Below are positions 18,428 through 27,964 of a stretch of DNA of 64,000 nucleotides, piece by piece. Made by a program: the position numbers and the translations under genes. Every line of letters begins with the position of its first letter. Positions within the stretch are counted from its first letter, which is position 1. The notes beneath the pieces are model-generated. The model had not been told where the DNA came from. It did no database searches and saw only the letters and a list, made by a program, of their open reading frames with translations. The DNA comes from VXNE01 sp965203615 (GTDB lineage Bacteria > Pseudomonadota > Gammaproteobacteria > Pseudomonadales > Azotimanducaceae), in contig OZ241900.1 of the NCBI GenBank assembly GCA_965203615.1, positions 3,906,001 through 3,970,000 on the forward strand, read 5' to 3'.

Positions 18428-18538
18428 GCAATCGATTTGTCGTTGGACCGAAGAACGGCAGCGTCGATCCGGTGGGGACCGATGCGGTTCCAGCACCGGT
18501 GGTATCATCCGGACCGGCTCCGCACCTGACGCCGGCCG

Positions 18539-20578
18539 ATGCAATCAGACCCTGCCAGCACCGCAGCCCCGACGTCGCGCCCCGATAGCGTCGTCGCGCA
18601 GCTTGACCAGGCCAGGGAACTGATCCGGTCCGCGAGGCTGGGCGAGGCGATGTCGCTCGGAAGGGATCTCCTCGCTTCCGGTCTTGAAGACGAGGAGCGC
18701 GCCGAGGCGCTGTACCTGCTCGCGGTAGCGCAACGATTTGCCGACCAGCCGCGGGAAGCCCTCGCGACATTGCAACGCCTGCATGACGAGAACCACGGCC
18801 ACGCGCGTGCCTGGCAGGAGCGGGGCCACATCTGCCTGGCGCAGGGTTGGCATGACGAGGCCATCGCCGCATATGCCCGCGCCGTGGAAAGGAATCCGGC
18901 ACTCGTCGCCAGTTGGCGGGCTCTCGCGCAACTCCATGAACACAAGGGCGACCGCGAAGGCGCGTGGCGCGCGCGCCGGCGATTGGAGTTCCTTCGGCGG
19001 CTGCCGCCGGAACTCGTGCACGTCACCGACCTGATTCACGAAGGAAAGCTCTACAAGGCCGAGCAGCTTTGCCGGAACTTCCTGCAGGCGAACCGGCACC
19101 ATGTCGAGGGTATGCGGCTGCTGGCCGAGATCGGAACGAAACTCAAGATCTACGACGATGCGGAGTTCCTGCTCGAAAGCTGTGTCGAGTTCGCGCCCGA
19201 CCATGTGCAGGCGCGCATCGACTACACCAACGTGTTGATCAGAAAGACAAGGTTCGAGAAGGCCCACGAGCAAGCGAGGCACCTCCTGAAGCTGCAACCG
19301 GAGAACCGCGGCTTCAAGACGACGCTCGCCACGACGCTGGTCGGGCTTGGCCGATTCGACGAAGGGATCGCGCTCTACCGGGAGATTCTGGATTCAGACC
19401 CGGCGCGCAGCGACTTGCACCTGCTGACCGGCCACGCCCAGAAAACCGTGGGCGCGCTCGACGATGCCATCGAGTCATACCGGCTGGCCTATCGGTTCCG
19501 TCCCGATTTCGGCGATGCATTCTGGAGCCTGGCCAATACCAAGACCTACCGCTTTAGCGATGCGGAGATTCGCCACATCCGGCGTTACGAACAGACCTCC
19601 GGCATTGCCGCCGAGGACCGCATTCACCTGTGTTTCGCGGCTGGCAAGGCACTGGAAGACCGGGCCGAGTATGACCCTTCCTTCGAGTACTACGAACGGG
19701 GCAACGCCCTCAAGAGGATCGAGAACCGCTACAGGGCCGAGGTCAACGAAGACCGTGCGCAGTCGCAGGTGGAGACCTGCACCAGGGAACTGTTCGAGAA
19801 CAGGCCCGCGGTGGGTTTCGATGGCCGGGACCCGATCTTCATCGTTGGGCTGCCCCGGGCGGGATCGACCCTGCTCGAACAGATCCTCGCCTCCCACAGC
19901 CTCGTGGACGGCACCATGGAACTGCATAACATACTGGCGCTCGCCCAGCGGCTCAGGGGGCGGCAGGCGGAGAGCAGCTCGCGCTACCCGCGGGTACTGC
20001 ACGAACTCGACGACGACTACTTCCGGCGTTTCGGCGAGCAGTACATCGAGCAGACCCGGGTCTACCGGGGCGCGGCGCCGTTGTTCATCGACAAGATGCC
20101 AAACAATTTCGTGCACATCGGACTCATCCGGCTCATCCTGCCCAACGCGAAGGTGATCGATGCGCGGCGCAGTCCCATGGCCTGCTGCTTCAGTTGCTTC
20201 AAGCAACTGTTCGGAGAAGGCCAGGAGTTCACCTACGGACTTCCCGACGTCGGGCGCTACTACCGCAGCTATGTGCGTCTGATGGACCACTGGGACGAGG
20301 TGCTGCCCGGGTTCGTGCTGCGGGTCATGCACGAAGATGTCGTGGACGACCTGGAAACGCAGGTCCGGCGCATTCTTGACTTCTGCGGGTTGCCGTTCGA
20401 GGAAAACTGCGTTCACTTTCACCGGACGGAGCGCAACATCCGCACGCCGAGTTCAGAACAGGTGCGGCAACCGATCTTCCGCGAGGGGCTCGAACAGTGG
20501 CGCCGATACGAGGCGCACCTCGGGCCACTGGAGGAAGCCCTGGGGGCCGAGATACTTGACCGCTATCCCGCGGCATAG
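18539..20578 (+). CDS. TPR-repeat sulfotransferase
   Basis: 679 residues. Residues about 18-330 form a run of tetratricopeptide repeats, for example AWQERGHICLAQGWHDEAIAAYARA. The C-terminal part is a PAPS-dependent sulfotransferase: the 5'-phosphosulfate loop VGLPRAGSTLLEQ is at about 434-446, and the 3'-phosphate segment VIDARRSPMACC is near 539. TPR-sulfotransferases are frequent beside TonB receptors in marine gammaproteobacteria, but substrates are not known. It is followed 27 bases later by a paralogue of the same design, suggesting an operon. Confidence 0.88.
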   Translation: MQSDPASTAAPTSRPDSVVAQLDQARELIRSARLGEAMSLGRDLLASGLEDEERAEALYLLAVAQRFADQPREALATLQRLHDENHGHARAWQERGHICLAQGWHDEAIAAYARAVERNPALVASWRALAQLHEHKGDREGAWRARRRLEFLRRLPPELVHVTDLIHEGKLYKAEQLCRNFLQANRHHVEGMRLLAEIGTKLKIYDDAEFLLESCVEFAPDHVQARIDYTNVLIRKTRFEKAHEQARHLLKLQPENRGFKTTLATTLVGLGRFDEGIALYREILDSDPARSDLHLLTGHAQKTVGALDDAIESYRLAYRFRPDFGDAFWSLANTKTYRFSDAEIRHIRRYEQTSGIAAEDRIHLCFAAGKALEDRAEYDPSFEYYERGNALKRIENRYRAEVNEDRAQSQVETCTRELFENRPAVGFDGRDPIFIVGLPRAGSTLLEQILASHSLVDGTMELHNILALAQRLRGRQAESSSRYPRVLHELDDDYFRRFGEQYIEQTRVYRGAAPLFIDKMPNNFVHIGLIRLILPNAKVIDARRSPMACCFSCFKQLFGEGQEFTYGLPDVGRYYRSYVRLMDHWDEVLPGFVLRVMHEDVVDDLETQVRRILDFCGLPFEENCVHFHRTERNIRTPSSEQVRQPIFREGLEQWRRYEAHLGPLEEALGAEILDRYPAA

Positions 20579-20605
20579 ACAGCGCATCGAGCGCGCATCG
20601 GACCA

Positions 20606-22390
20606 GTGAGCACGATCGACGCATCAACCACGCAATCGCTGTTCGAACTGTACCGCGCGGGAGAGTTTGAAGCGCTGGCCGAGAAGGTGCGCGGGTTGCT
20701 CGCCTCGCATCCGGATCAGCCGGTTCTGCACAGCCTGCAGGGTGCTGCCTGCCTGGAACTCGGTGAGTACGGCGCTGCCGTCGACAGCTTCCGCTCGGTG
20801 CTGGCGATTCGGCCGGACTTCGCGAAAGCGCACAACAGCCTGGGGATAGCCTACCTTCGCTCCGGTCGCCCGGGGGACGCGGCGGGCAGCTTCGCCCGCG
20901 CCATCGACTGCGATTCCCGCTTTGCGGAGCCTCGCTTCAACCTGGGTCTGGTCTACGAGAACCAGCGGCGTTTGAGCGAGGCGGCGGAGCAGTACGAACA
21001 GGCAGTCGGACTGGAGCCGGGATACGGCAAGGCCTGGTGCGCATTGGCCAAGGTTTCCTGGGAGCTGGGGAACTACGCGCGGGTTGTCGAATACTACGAG
21101 CGGGCATTGGCGATCGACCCGGGTTATCCGCCGGCACATCGAGGCCTGATGCAATTCCTTGAACAGGCGAACAGGCACGAGGATCTGCGCGCGGCACTCG
21201 CGCGTGCGAGGAACTCGCTGGGTGCCGGACATCCGCTGGTCCGGTTCTGGAAGGGCGTGATCGCGGACATTGACGGGGACAGCCAAGGGGCGAGGGCGCT
21301 GCTCGAGAGTTGTCCCATCGAACCTGTAGATGCGTTGACGTTGCACGACGAGAGATTGCGGCTGGCCCGACTGACGGCCATCTGCGACAGGCTCGACGAT
21401 GTCGGCGCGACCCTGCGATATGCCCAGGGCGCGAATCGCCTGTCAAGGCAGTCGAGTGCCGCCAAGGGCATCGACAAGACGAGGTTTCTCGATTTCATCG
21501 AGAATCGAAAGAAGTACTTCACTGAGCCGAACATCGGACAATTGCGCCGCCGCGTGAGTGAATCGAAGATCGAAGGCCAGCGCCCGGGTGCATCTTCAGC
21601 CGACCTGAACGGACCCCGACAACCCGTTTTCATTGTGGGTTTCCCCAGGTCGGGCACGACCCTCATGGATACCGTTCTCCGTGGCCACCCCGGTATCGAG
21701 GTCGCCGAGGAAAGCGATGCGGTGCCGACCATGGTCAACCTGGTTTCCGGCTCGTCGGACGAACGCCTGGCGGCTCTGGGCGACCTCTCCCCGGTGGCGG
21801 TCGGGCGCGCGAGGTCGACCTACTTCGAAGCCCTCGAGCGGCACGTCGAGGTATCGCGTGCCACGCTGAGCGTGGTCGACCGCTTTGCCCTGAACACGGT
21901 CTATGCCGGCGAGATATACAGGGTCTTTCCGAACGCCAGGTTCATCGCGATGCTGCGACATCCGGCGGACTGCGTCCTGAGCTGCTATCTGCGGACCTTT
22001 GTCGAGTCTTCGGCGAACGACAGCTTTCACACCGTGGAAGAGGCCGCCTTTCTCTACGACGGCGTCATGAGCCTCTGGAAACAGTACACGGACCTCCTTG
22101 AACTGGACGTGATCGAGGTGAAATACGAAAGCCTGGTTTCGGACATCGAGCTTACCTGCCGCCAGGTTCTGGAGTTCATCGGAGTGCCGTGGGATGCCGG
22201 CATTCTGGACCATGAACGAACCGCGCGCAGCCGATCCTTCATTCGGACCGCGAGTTACAACCAGGTCACCCAGCCGGTCTACATGCGCGCGACCGGACGC
22301 TGGCTGCGGTACCGGCAGCACCTGGAATCGGTCCGTCCCATACTTGAGCCGTGGATCAGAAGGTTCGGGTACAGTTCTGATTTCGCTTAG
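20606..22390 (+). CDS. TPR-repeat sulfotransferase, paralogue
   Basis: 594 residues from a GTG start. N-terminal TPR units (for example FAKAHNSLGIAYLRSGRPGDAAGSFARA) are followed by a sulfotransferase domain. The PAPS loop IVGFPRSGTTLMD is at about 342-354 and the second phosphate site MLRHPADCVLSCY near 448. It has the same architecture as the preceding gene but is clearly diverged, so this is an old duplication and the two may act on different acceptors. It ends 18 bases from the convergent hydroxylase gene. Confidence 0.87.
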   Translation: MSTIDASTTQSLFELYRAGEFEALAEKVRGLLASHPDQPVLHSLQGAACLELGEYGAAVDSFRSVLAIRPDFAKAHNSLGIAYLRSGRPGDAAGSFARAIDCDSRFAEPRFNLGLVYENQRRLSEAAEQYEQAVGLEPGYGKAWCALAKVSWELGNYARVVEYYERALAIDPGYPPAHRGLMQFLEQANRHEDLRAALARARNSLGAGHPLVRFWKGVIADIDGDSQGARALLESCPIEPVDALTLHDERLRLARLTAICDRLDDVGATLRYAQGANRLSRQSSAAKGIDKTRFLDFIENRKKYFTEPNIGQLRRRVSESKIEGQRPGASSADLNGPRQPVFIVGFPRSGTTLMDTVLRGHPGIEVAEESDAVPTMVNLVSGSSDERLAALGDLSPVAVGRARSTYFEALERHVEVSRATLSVVDRFALNTVYAGEIYRVFPNARFIAMLRHPADCVLSCYLRTFVESSANDSFHTVEEAAFLYDGVMSLWKQYTDLLELDVIEVKYESLVSDIELTCRQVLEFIGVPWDAGILDHERTARSRSFIRTASYNQVTQPVYMRATGRWLRYRQHLESVRPILEPWIRRFGYSSDFA

Positions 22391-22408
22391 GTTTTTCCGG
22401 GGCGACGA

Positions 22409-23371
22409 TCATTCCATGCGCGCATCCGGCACCAGGGCGGCATTCAACACCCGTTGCGCGAAGATCGCGTTGACGCCGATACGGTTGCTCTGGACGGTCA
22501 GCGCGCGCATGTTCGGATGCAACTGGCGGCGCGTGTTCCGGATCAGCGCGCGATAGTGCGCAAGACCCTCCTGGCGGTGCCCGTAGAGGAGCCAGAGTTC
22601 GCGCCAATCGCTGGCGAAGCCGCGCATCAGGGCGGCATAGGTGGAGACGAGCCGCGGCTCGTTCTCCGGGTTCGCGGAGAAGTCCGCGATGAGATCCTCT
22701 ATCAGGGCGGAGCACTCGCCGGGCGCCATGACCGGCAGGCTGGCAAAGCTCTCCGCCCGCAGCGCGACGGGCTTGCCGGGTCTGAATGGCAGGAACTCGG
22801 CGCTCGCCGCCGTGTTCGAAGGGTCGCTGTGTTCCACTGATCGCACCAGGTCCCAGAACCGCGAGGAGCCCGAGGTGTCGATGACGAGGTGTATGCGGTC
22901 CCGGGCGCTCGGGTTGACGACGCGGTGGCGCCGCCAGGAATCGAATATCCAGCATTCGCCCGGGCGCATGTGCAGGCTCGACTGGCCGCAATGGAAGATC
23001 ACCGACGGGTCCGTGATGATCGGGATGTGTATGCGCACCCGGCTGAACCAGTGGTAGTTGAAGTCGACGTGCAGGTTGAGTTGGCACCGCGCATCGATCT
23101 TCATCAGTCGCGACCGTGACAGGACCTGTCCAAAACTCGCCATCACCTGGCGGATGTACTCGCATTCCTCGAGATGCGGTGTCGGCTTCTTCTCGCCTTC
23201 GAACGAGTCGTTGTCGCCACCGTTGCTGGAAATGAGCGCGATGGCGGAGTTGCCGGGCAAGCCGCTCGGATGCGCCATCCATCGATCCGGCGGGAACCGG
23301 CGAATCTCTTCGGCCATTCTCTCGGCGTCGAAGCGATACGGCAACCGGATGAAGGGTTTGCTCAAGCGCAT
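22409..23371 (-). CDS. Aspartyl/asparaginyl beta-hydroxylase-like oxygenase
   Basis: 320 residues from the ATG at 23371, which overlaps the end of the upstream sulfotransferase gene by 10 bases. The central region has the Asp/Asn hydroxylase pattern: HVDFNYHWFSRVRIHIPI near residue 99, HCGQSSLHMRPGECWIFD, and HRVVN near 151 with a following Arg. These supply iron ligands and 2-oxoglutarate contacts. The C-terminal 130 residues are not recognised and may choose the substrate. Translational coupling to a sulfotransferase and a PhyH-type enzyme suggests the three act on one product. Confidence 0.8.
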   Translation of the reverse strand: MRLSKPFIRLPYRFDAERMAEEIRRFPPDRWMAHPSGLPGNSAIALISSNGGDNDSFEGEKKPTPHLEECEYIRQVMASFGQVLSRSRLMKIDARCQLNLHVDFNYHWFSRVRIHIPIITDPSVIFHCGQSSLHMRPGECWIFDSWRRHRVVNPSARDRIHLVIDTSGSSRFWDLVRSVEHSDPSNTAASAEFLPFRPGKPVALRAESFASLPVMAPGECSALIEDLIADFSANPENEPRLVSTYAALMRGFASDWRELWLLYGHRQEGLAHYRALIRNTRRQLHPNMRALTVQSNRIGVNAIFAQRVLNAALVPDARME

Positions 23372-24015
23372 GGCATCGCGTCCGCTGAGCGCTCGATTTC
23401 GTAGCCCAGGCAGTCGAAGTCTCGCCGGTAGAAATCGTTCACGAGGCCGAGCAACTCGTCGTCGTAGTAGTGCGTGTAGTCGAGGTGCTCGGTGGCGTTG
23501 CTGCGCGCCAGGTCGCATTCGGGGATACCAACCCGCCGGCACACTTCGCCGAACGACTCCTGCAGGTCTTCGAACCGCCCTACGAAGTCCATGCCGAGCC
23601 GGCCGCGCCCATCCGCCAGCATGTCCCACTGTGGCCGGACCAGGGCTCGCTGCTGAAACCGTCTGACCTTGATTGCCCGTTTCATGAATAGCGTCTCCCT
23701 GCCATGGTAGTCGGGGTTGCGCCTGTTCAGCATCGCGCATACGGATACGAAACGGTCATAGGGGTTTCGCACGAAGGCGAACCTGAAGTAATCGCGCCAG
23801 AGGGATTCCGGCAAGTGTGTCTGCACCTGGCGCAATGTGAGGTGCCCGTGGCCGGCGCGCGCGAGGGCGGGTACGGGTATCCGCACCTGCTCGGTGAGCG
23901 ACTGCTGCTGCCAGTCCTTGTCGCCAAGACAGGGTGCCAAGGCTGCCCGCACCGCATGGGTGCCGGTCCTCGGCACGGCGAAGAATATGAACCGGTGACG
24001 GTGGGAAACGATCAC
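23362..24015 (-). CDS. Sulfotransferase family protein (short type)
   Basis: 217 residues from a GTG start. It has the PAPS-binding pair: FAVPRTGTHAVRAAL (about 12-26) and FAFVRNPYDRFVSV (about 78-91), as in the family-2/carbohydrate sulfotransferases. There are no TPR repeats, unlike the two enzymes at 18.5-22.4 kb. The start overlaps the stop of the upstream dioxygenase gene by 4 bases (GTGA), and its own end overlaps the hydroxylase start, so the three are a tightly coupled unit. Confidence 0.82.
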   Translation of the reverse strand: MIVSHRHRFIFFAVPRTGTHAVRAALAPCLGDKDWQQQSLTEQVRIPVPALARAGHGHLTLRQVQTHLPESLWRDYFRFAFVRNPYDRFVSVCAMLNRRNPDYHGRETLFMKRAIKVRRFQQRALVRPQWDMLADGRGRLGMDFVGRFEDLQESFGEVCRRVGIPECDLARSNATEHLDYTHYYDDELLGLVNDFYRRDFDCLGYEIERSADAMPCA

Positions 24016-24848
24016 GAGTGACCCGAAGGAGCGCGAGGGGATTCCTCTCCCATTGTCGCGCGGACCTGCCGATCGAGTTCGCGCTGTCGGTGAAGCGCAT
24101 GGGGTTCAAGGTCTACGGATGCCGGGATGTCTTCACCGAAGTGTCGGAAAGTGTCGACGCCGCACACCAGCATCGCGGTGTCATGGGCGTGTTGTGTCTG
24201 ACGCATGTTCGTCGCGATGTACTGCGCGTTGAAGCCGATGCGGCGATCCTCGCCAAGATTGGGAGTCGAAGCGTGCAGCGTCCAGCCGTGGTGGAACGAG
24301 GCCTCTCCCGGATGCAGTGTGCAGGCGACCGCCAGTGACTCGTCCACGTCTTCAACGGTCTGCCCCTGGTACAGCACGTTTGAACTGTCGTCGGTGGTCC
24401 GGTGGCCGCGTCGCCCTGGCAGATGGCTGCCTGGCACCATCCGCATGCAGCCGCTGGTTTCGTTCGCCGGCGATAGCGCCAGCCACATCGATACCTGGCC
24501 GTCGCCTTCGAGACCCCAGTAGGCGAGGTCCTGGTGCCAGCTCACGTGGGCGGCGGAACCGGGCTCCTTGACGATGTAGGTGGCGTTCCAGAGCAGGACG
24601 TTGGGGCCAATCAGTGCCATTACCGTCTCAAGCACCCTGGGATGGGTGGCGAGTTCCAGCGGTGATCGAAGGATCGTGTACACCTTCGCCCGGTAGTGCA
24701 GGTCACCGATGGCGGCCTCGGCCCGTTCCATCCTCTCACGGTGGGTTGCGGCTTCGGCCGGGTCCATGATGTGCACAGGCGCAAGATAGCCGTCGCGCTG
24801 GAAGCGCGCCCGCCGCGGGTCCGAATCGTCACGAACCGTCTGTTCCAT
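24012..24848 (-). CDS. Phytanoyl-CoA dioxygenase (PhyH) family protein
   Basis: 278 residues. The ATG at 24848 was chosen because AGGAG precedes it; an open frame further upstream to 24956 would overlap pdxA. Iron ligands H105 and D107 (SWHQDLAY) and H192 (TLHAS), with Arg203 for 2-oxoglutarate, are all present, so it should be active. PhyH-type enzymes hydroxylate many small molecules in bacteria. First gene of the overlapping trio with a sulfotransferase and an Asp/Asn-hydroxylase-like protein. Confidence 0.87.
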   Translation of the reverse strand: MEQTVRDDSDPRRARFQRDGYLAPVHIMDPAEAATHRERMERAEAAIGDLHYRAKVYTILRSPLELATHPRVLETVMALIGPNVLLWNATYIVKEPGSAAHVSWHQDLAYWGLEGDGQVSMWLALSPANETSGCMRMVPGSHLPGRRGHRTTDDSSNVLYQGQTVEDVDESLAVACTLHPGEASFHHGWTLHASTPNLGEDRRIGFNAQYIATNMRQTQHAHDTAMLVCGVDTFRHFGEDIPASVDLEPHALHRQRELDRQVRATMGEESPRAPSGHS

Positions 24849-24921
24849 GGCGTGCCACTCCTGCCGCCTCCGAAAGGTGATGATGGCGGCGGCGGACAGG
24901 GTGTCAAGCGATAACGCGATG

Positions 24922-25917
<996 letters not shown>

Positions 25918-25999
25918 CCAGGCCGCTCCTGCGTCTGGGCTCGCGCGGGAGGTTATCAGGTTCCCTGCCGGATATGGTCAACGGGATCGAGACCGACAC

Positions 26000-26026
26000 T
26001 TGAACCTGTATGCGCATACATATAAT
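26000..26026 (+). promoter_or_regulatory. Promoter with embedded LexA-like (SOS) box
   Basis: TTGAAC (26000-26005) and a perfect TATAAT (26021-26026) are 15 bases apart. The spacer is CTGT-ATGCGCAT-ACAT (26006-26021), seven of eight conserved bases of the LexA site CTGT-N8-ACAG, with a perfect 12-bp palindrome inside. LexA bound here would block polymerase. Confidence 0.62.
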
Positions 26027-26036
26027 GTTGCTGGCA

Positions 26037-27119
26037 ATGACACTGAACCGCAAGCAGTTTCACAAGGGTCGCGGCGCGGTATCCAATCCCGCGGGCCGTT
26101 TCGACGCCGAGCATAGCGAGGTCGTGGACGACGGCTGGCCTTCGGTGAAAACCGAGGAGTTTCCGTCCTTCTCGCCGAGGACGGTTTTCTTTCCGGACAG
26201 AACGAAGAATCTGATCGCGACGAACACGTCGCCGGACATTCCCTTCGACCAGTCAATCAACGCGTACAAGGGTTGCGAGCACGGTTGCGTCTACTGTTTC
26301 GCGAGGCCCACGCATTCCTACCTGGACCTTTCGCCCGGACTCGATTTCGAAACGAAGATCTTCTACAAGACCGACGTCGTGGCGCGCCTCGAGGAGTCCC
26401 TCGACCATCCACGCTACGTGTGCTCGACCATCGCCATGGGCACCAATACGGACCCCTACCAGCCGGCGGAGAAACGTTTCCGGATCACGCGGCGCGTACT
26501 CGAGACACTGCTCGACCGCCGCCATCCCGTCAGCATCACGACCAAGGGTTCCCTGGTGCTGCGAGATCTGGACCTGCTGCGGGAACTGGCGGAACAGGAC
26601 CTGGCTTCGGTAATGGTGAGCATCACTACGCTGGACAATGTGCTGAAGACGAAACTCGAGCCACGCACGGCGTCGCCCGCCGCCCGCCTGCGTGTTGTCG
26701 AGGCCATGGCGAACGCCGGAGTGCCGGTTGCCGTGATGGCGGCGCCGATGATCCCGGTCATCAACGACCACGAACTTGAAGCGATCGTCGAGGCTGCGGC
26801 CAAAGCCGGTGCCAGGACCGTTCGCTACATCCTCTTGAGGCTGCCGTTCGAGGTGAAGGACCTGTTCCGCGAATGGCTTTCCGAGCACTACCCCCTGAAG
26901 GCGGAGCACGTGATGAATCGCGTGCGCGATATGCGCGGGGGGAGGGACTACCGGTCCGAATGGGGGACGCGAATGCGGGGGCAGGGCGCCTTTGCGGAGT
27001 TGCTGGCGAAACGCCATGCCATCGCGACGCGCAGGCACGGCGTGGATTCGGCGCTGCCGGAACTCAGGACCGACCTGTTCCGTCCCAAGAGACGGCAGCG
27101 GCAGATGGAGTTATTCTAA
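26037..27119 (+). CDS. PA0069-type radical SAM protein (spore photoproduct lyase-like)
   Basis: 360 residues from the ATG at 26037. Earlier in-frame ATGs at 26010 and 26025 lie inside the promoter and cannot be used if that promoter is real, which leaves a leader of only a few bases. The radical SAM cluster motif is CEHGCVYCF (Cys80, Cys84, Cys87). The N-terminal KGRGAVSNP and the FPDRTKNLIATNTSPDIPF segment mark the PA0069/Rv2578c family, related to spore photoproduct lyase, and the LexA-like site fits a DNA-damage role. The reaction has not been shown for this family to my knowledge. Two small genes follow in the same direction. Confidence 0.88.
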   Translation: MTLNRKQFHKGRGAVSNPAGRFDAEHSEVVDDGWPSVKTEEFPSFSPRTVFFPDRTKNLIATNTSPDIPFDQSINAYKGCEHGCVYCFARPTHSYLDLSPGLDFETKIFYKTDVVARLEESLDHPRYVCSTIAMGTNTDPYQPAEKRFRITRRVLETLLDRRHPVSITTKGSLVLRDLDLLRELAEQDLASVMVSITTLDNVLKTKLEPRTASPAARLRVVEAMANAGVPVAVMAAPMIPVINDHELEAIVEAAAKAGARTVRYILLRLPFEVKDLFREWLSEHYPLKAEHVMNRVRDMRGGRDYRSEWGTRMRGQGAFAELLAKRHAIATRRHGVDSALPELRTDLFRPKRRQRQMELF

Positions 27120-27147
27120 GGGGCGCCTCGAGGAAGAGAGAAAATCA

Positions 27148-27636
27148 ATGTCACTCACGCCGATGCATTTGGGCCATGTGGTCATGCGGGTCCGCGAGCT
27201 GGAACGTTCGGTCGACTTCTACACGCGAATCATGGGCCTGACCATCATGGTGAAGTCGGAACGCTCCTGCTTCATGTCCGCCAACACCGACAAGTCTCAC
27301 GAACTGGCCATCTTCGAGTTGGGGCCCGACGCCCCCGGACCCGATCAGTCGCGGGTCGGTCAGGCGCACATGGCCTGGCAGATGAAGACGTTCGAAGACC
27401 TGCAGGAACTGTACAACAGGCTCAGGGAAAACGAGATCCGCATCAAGCACATCGCCGATCACGGACTCTCCCTGGGCGTCTACCTGCTCGACCCCGACGA
27501 CAACGAGATCGAGATCTACTACGAGTTGCCGAAGTCCAAGTGGCAATGGTCCGAGAGATCGGGCCCGTTCGGCGGATCATTCCCCTTCAAGCTGGAAGAG
27601 AAGCTGGAAGAGCCTGCGGAGGCCCTGGCTGACTGA
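27148..27636 (+). CDS. VOC family (glyoxalase/extradiol dioxygenase-like) protein
   Basis: 162 residues; the ATG follows AGAGAGAAAATCA. A single vicinal-oxygen-chelate unit: HLGHVVMRVRELERSVDFYTRIMGL at the start and the closing DPDDNEIEIYYEL with the expected Glu metal ligand. This resembles catechol-2,3-dioxygenase-like proteins of unknown substrate. The last 25 residues are acidic and lie outside the fold. It is 28 bases after the radical SAM gene, probably co-transcribed. Confidence 0.85.
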   Translation: MSLTPMHLGHVVMRVRELERSVDFYTRIMGLTIMVKSERSCFMSANTDKSHELAIFELGPDAPGPDQSRVGQAHMAWQMKTFEDLQELYNRLRENEIRIKHIADHGLSLGVYLLDPDDNEIEIYYELPKSKWQWSERSGPFGGSFPFKLEEKLEEPAEALAD

Positions 27637-27652
27637 CTCGCCGTCCGCGGGG

Positions 27653-27928
27653 ATGGTCGATCTACCGGTTGGACACAAGACTGTCCGCGTGGCCGTGACG
27701 GCCGACGGAGGTCTTGAGTTATGGCTCGACGGTTGCCTGCGCAAGCGGCGTGAGCCCGCCGATCACGACCCCCTCTACGTGTGGACCAATGTCGAGCTGT
27801 ACTGGGAAGAGCACCGGTATGTCGAAGCCCGCTACCACCGCCGCGACAGGGGCCGCCTCGAAGTCACCGTGAACGGCGATACCGTCTACGAGAAAAGCCC
27901 TTTCGGGGACAGGGGTGCCGAGGCCTGA
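27653..27928 (+). CDS. Small hypothetical protein
   Basis: 91 residues, 16 bases after the VOC gene, same strand. The composition is protein-like, with alternating beta-prone segments (KTVRVAVTADGGLELWLDG, VELYWEEHRYVEARYHRRD, RLEVTVNGDTVYEK), suggesting a small beta-sandwich. No family recognised and no signal peptide or membrane segment. The start could also be a later codon. It probably belongs to the SOS-box operon. Confidence 0.5.
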   Translation: MVDLPVGHKTVRVAVTADGGLELWLDGCLRKRREPADHDPLYVWTNVELYWEEHRYVEARYHRRDRGRLEVTVNGDTVYEKSPFGDRGAEA

Positions 27929-27964
27929 TTGTTGCGATCAGCTCGCGAAGGCGGGCGCCCGCGG

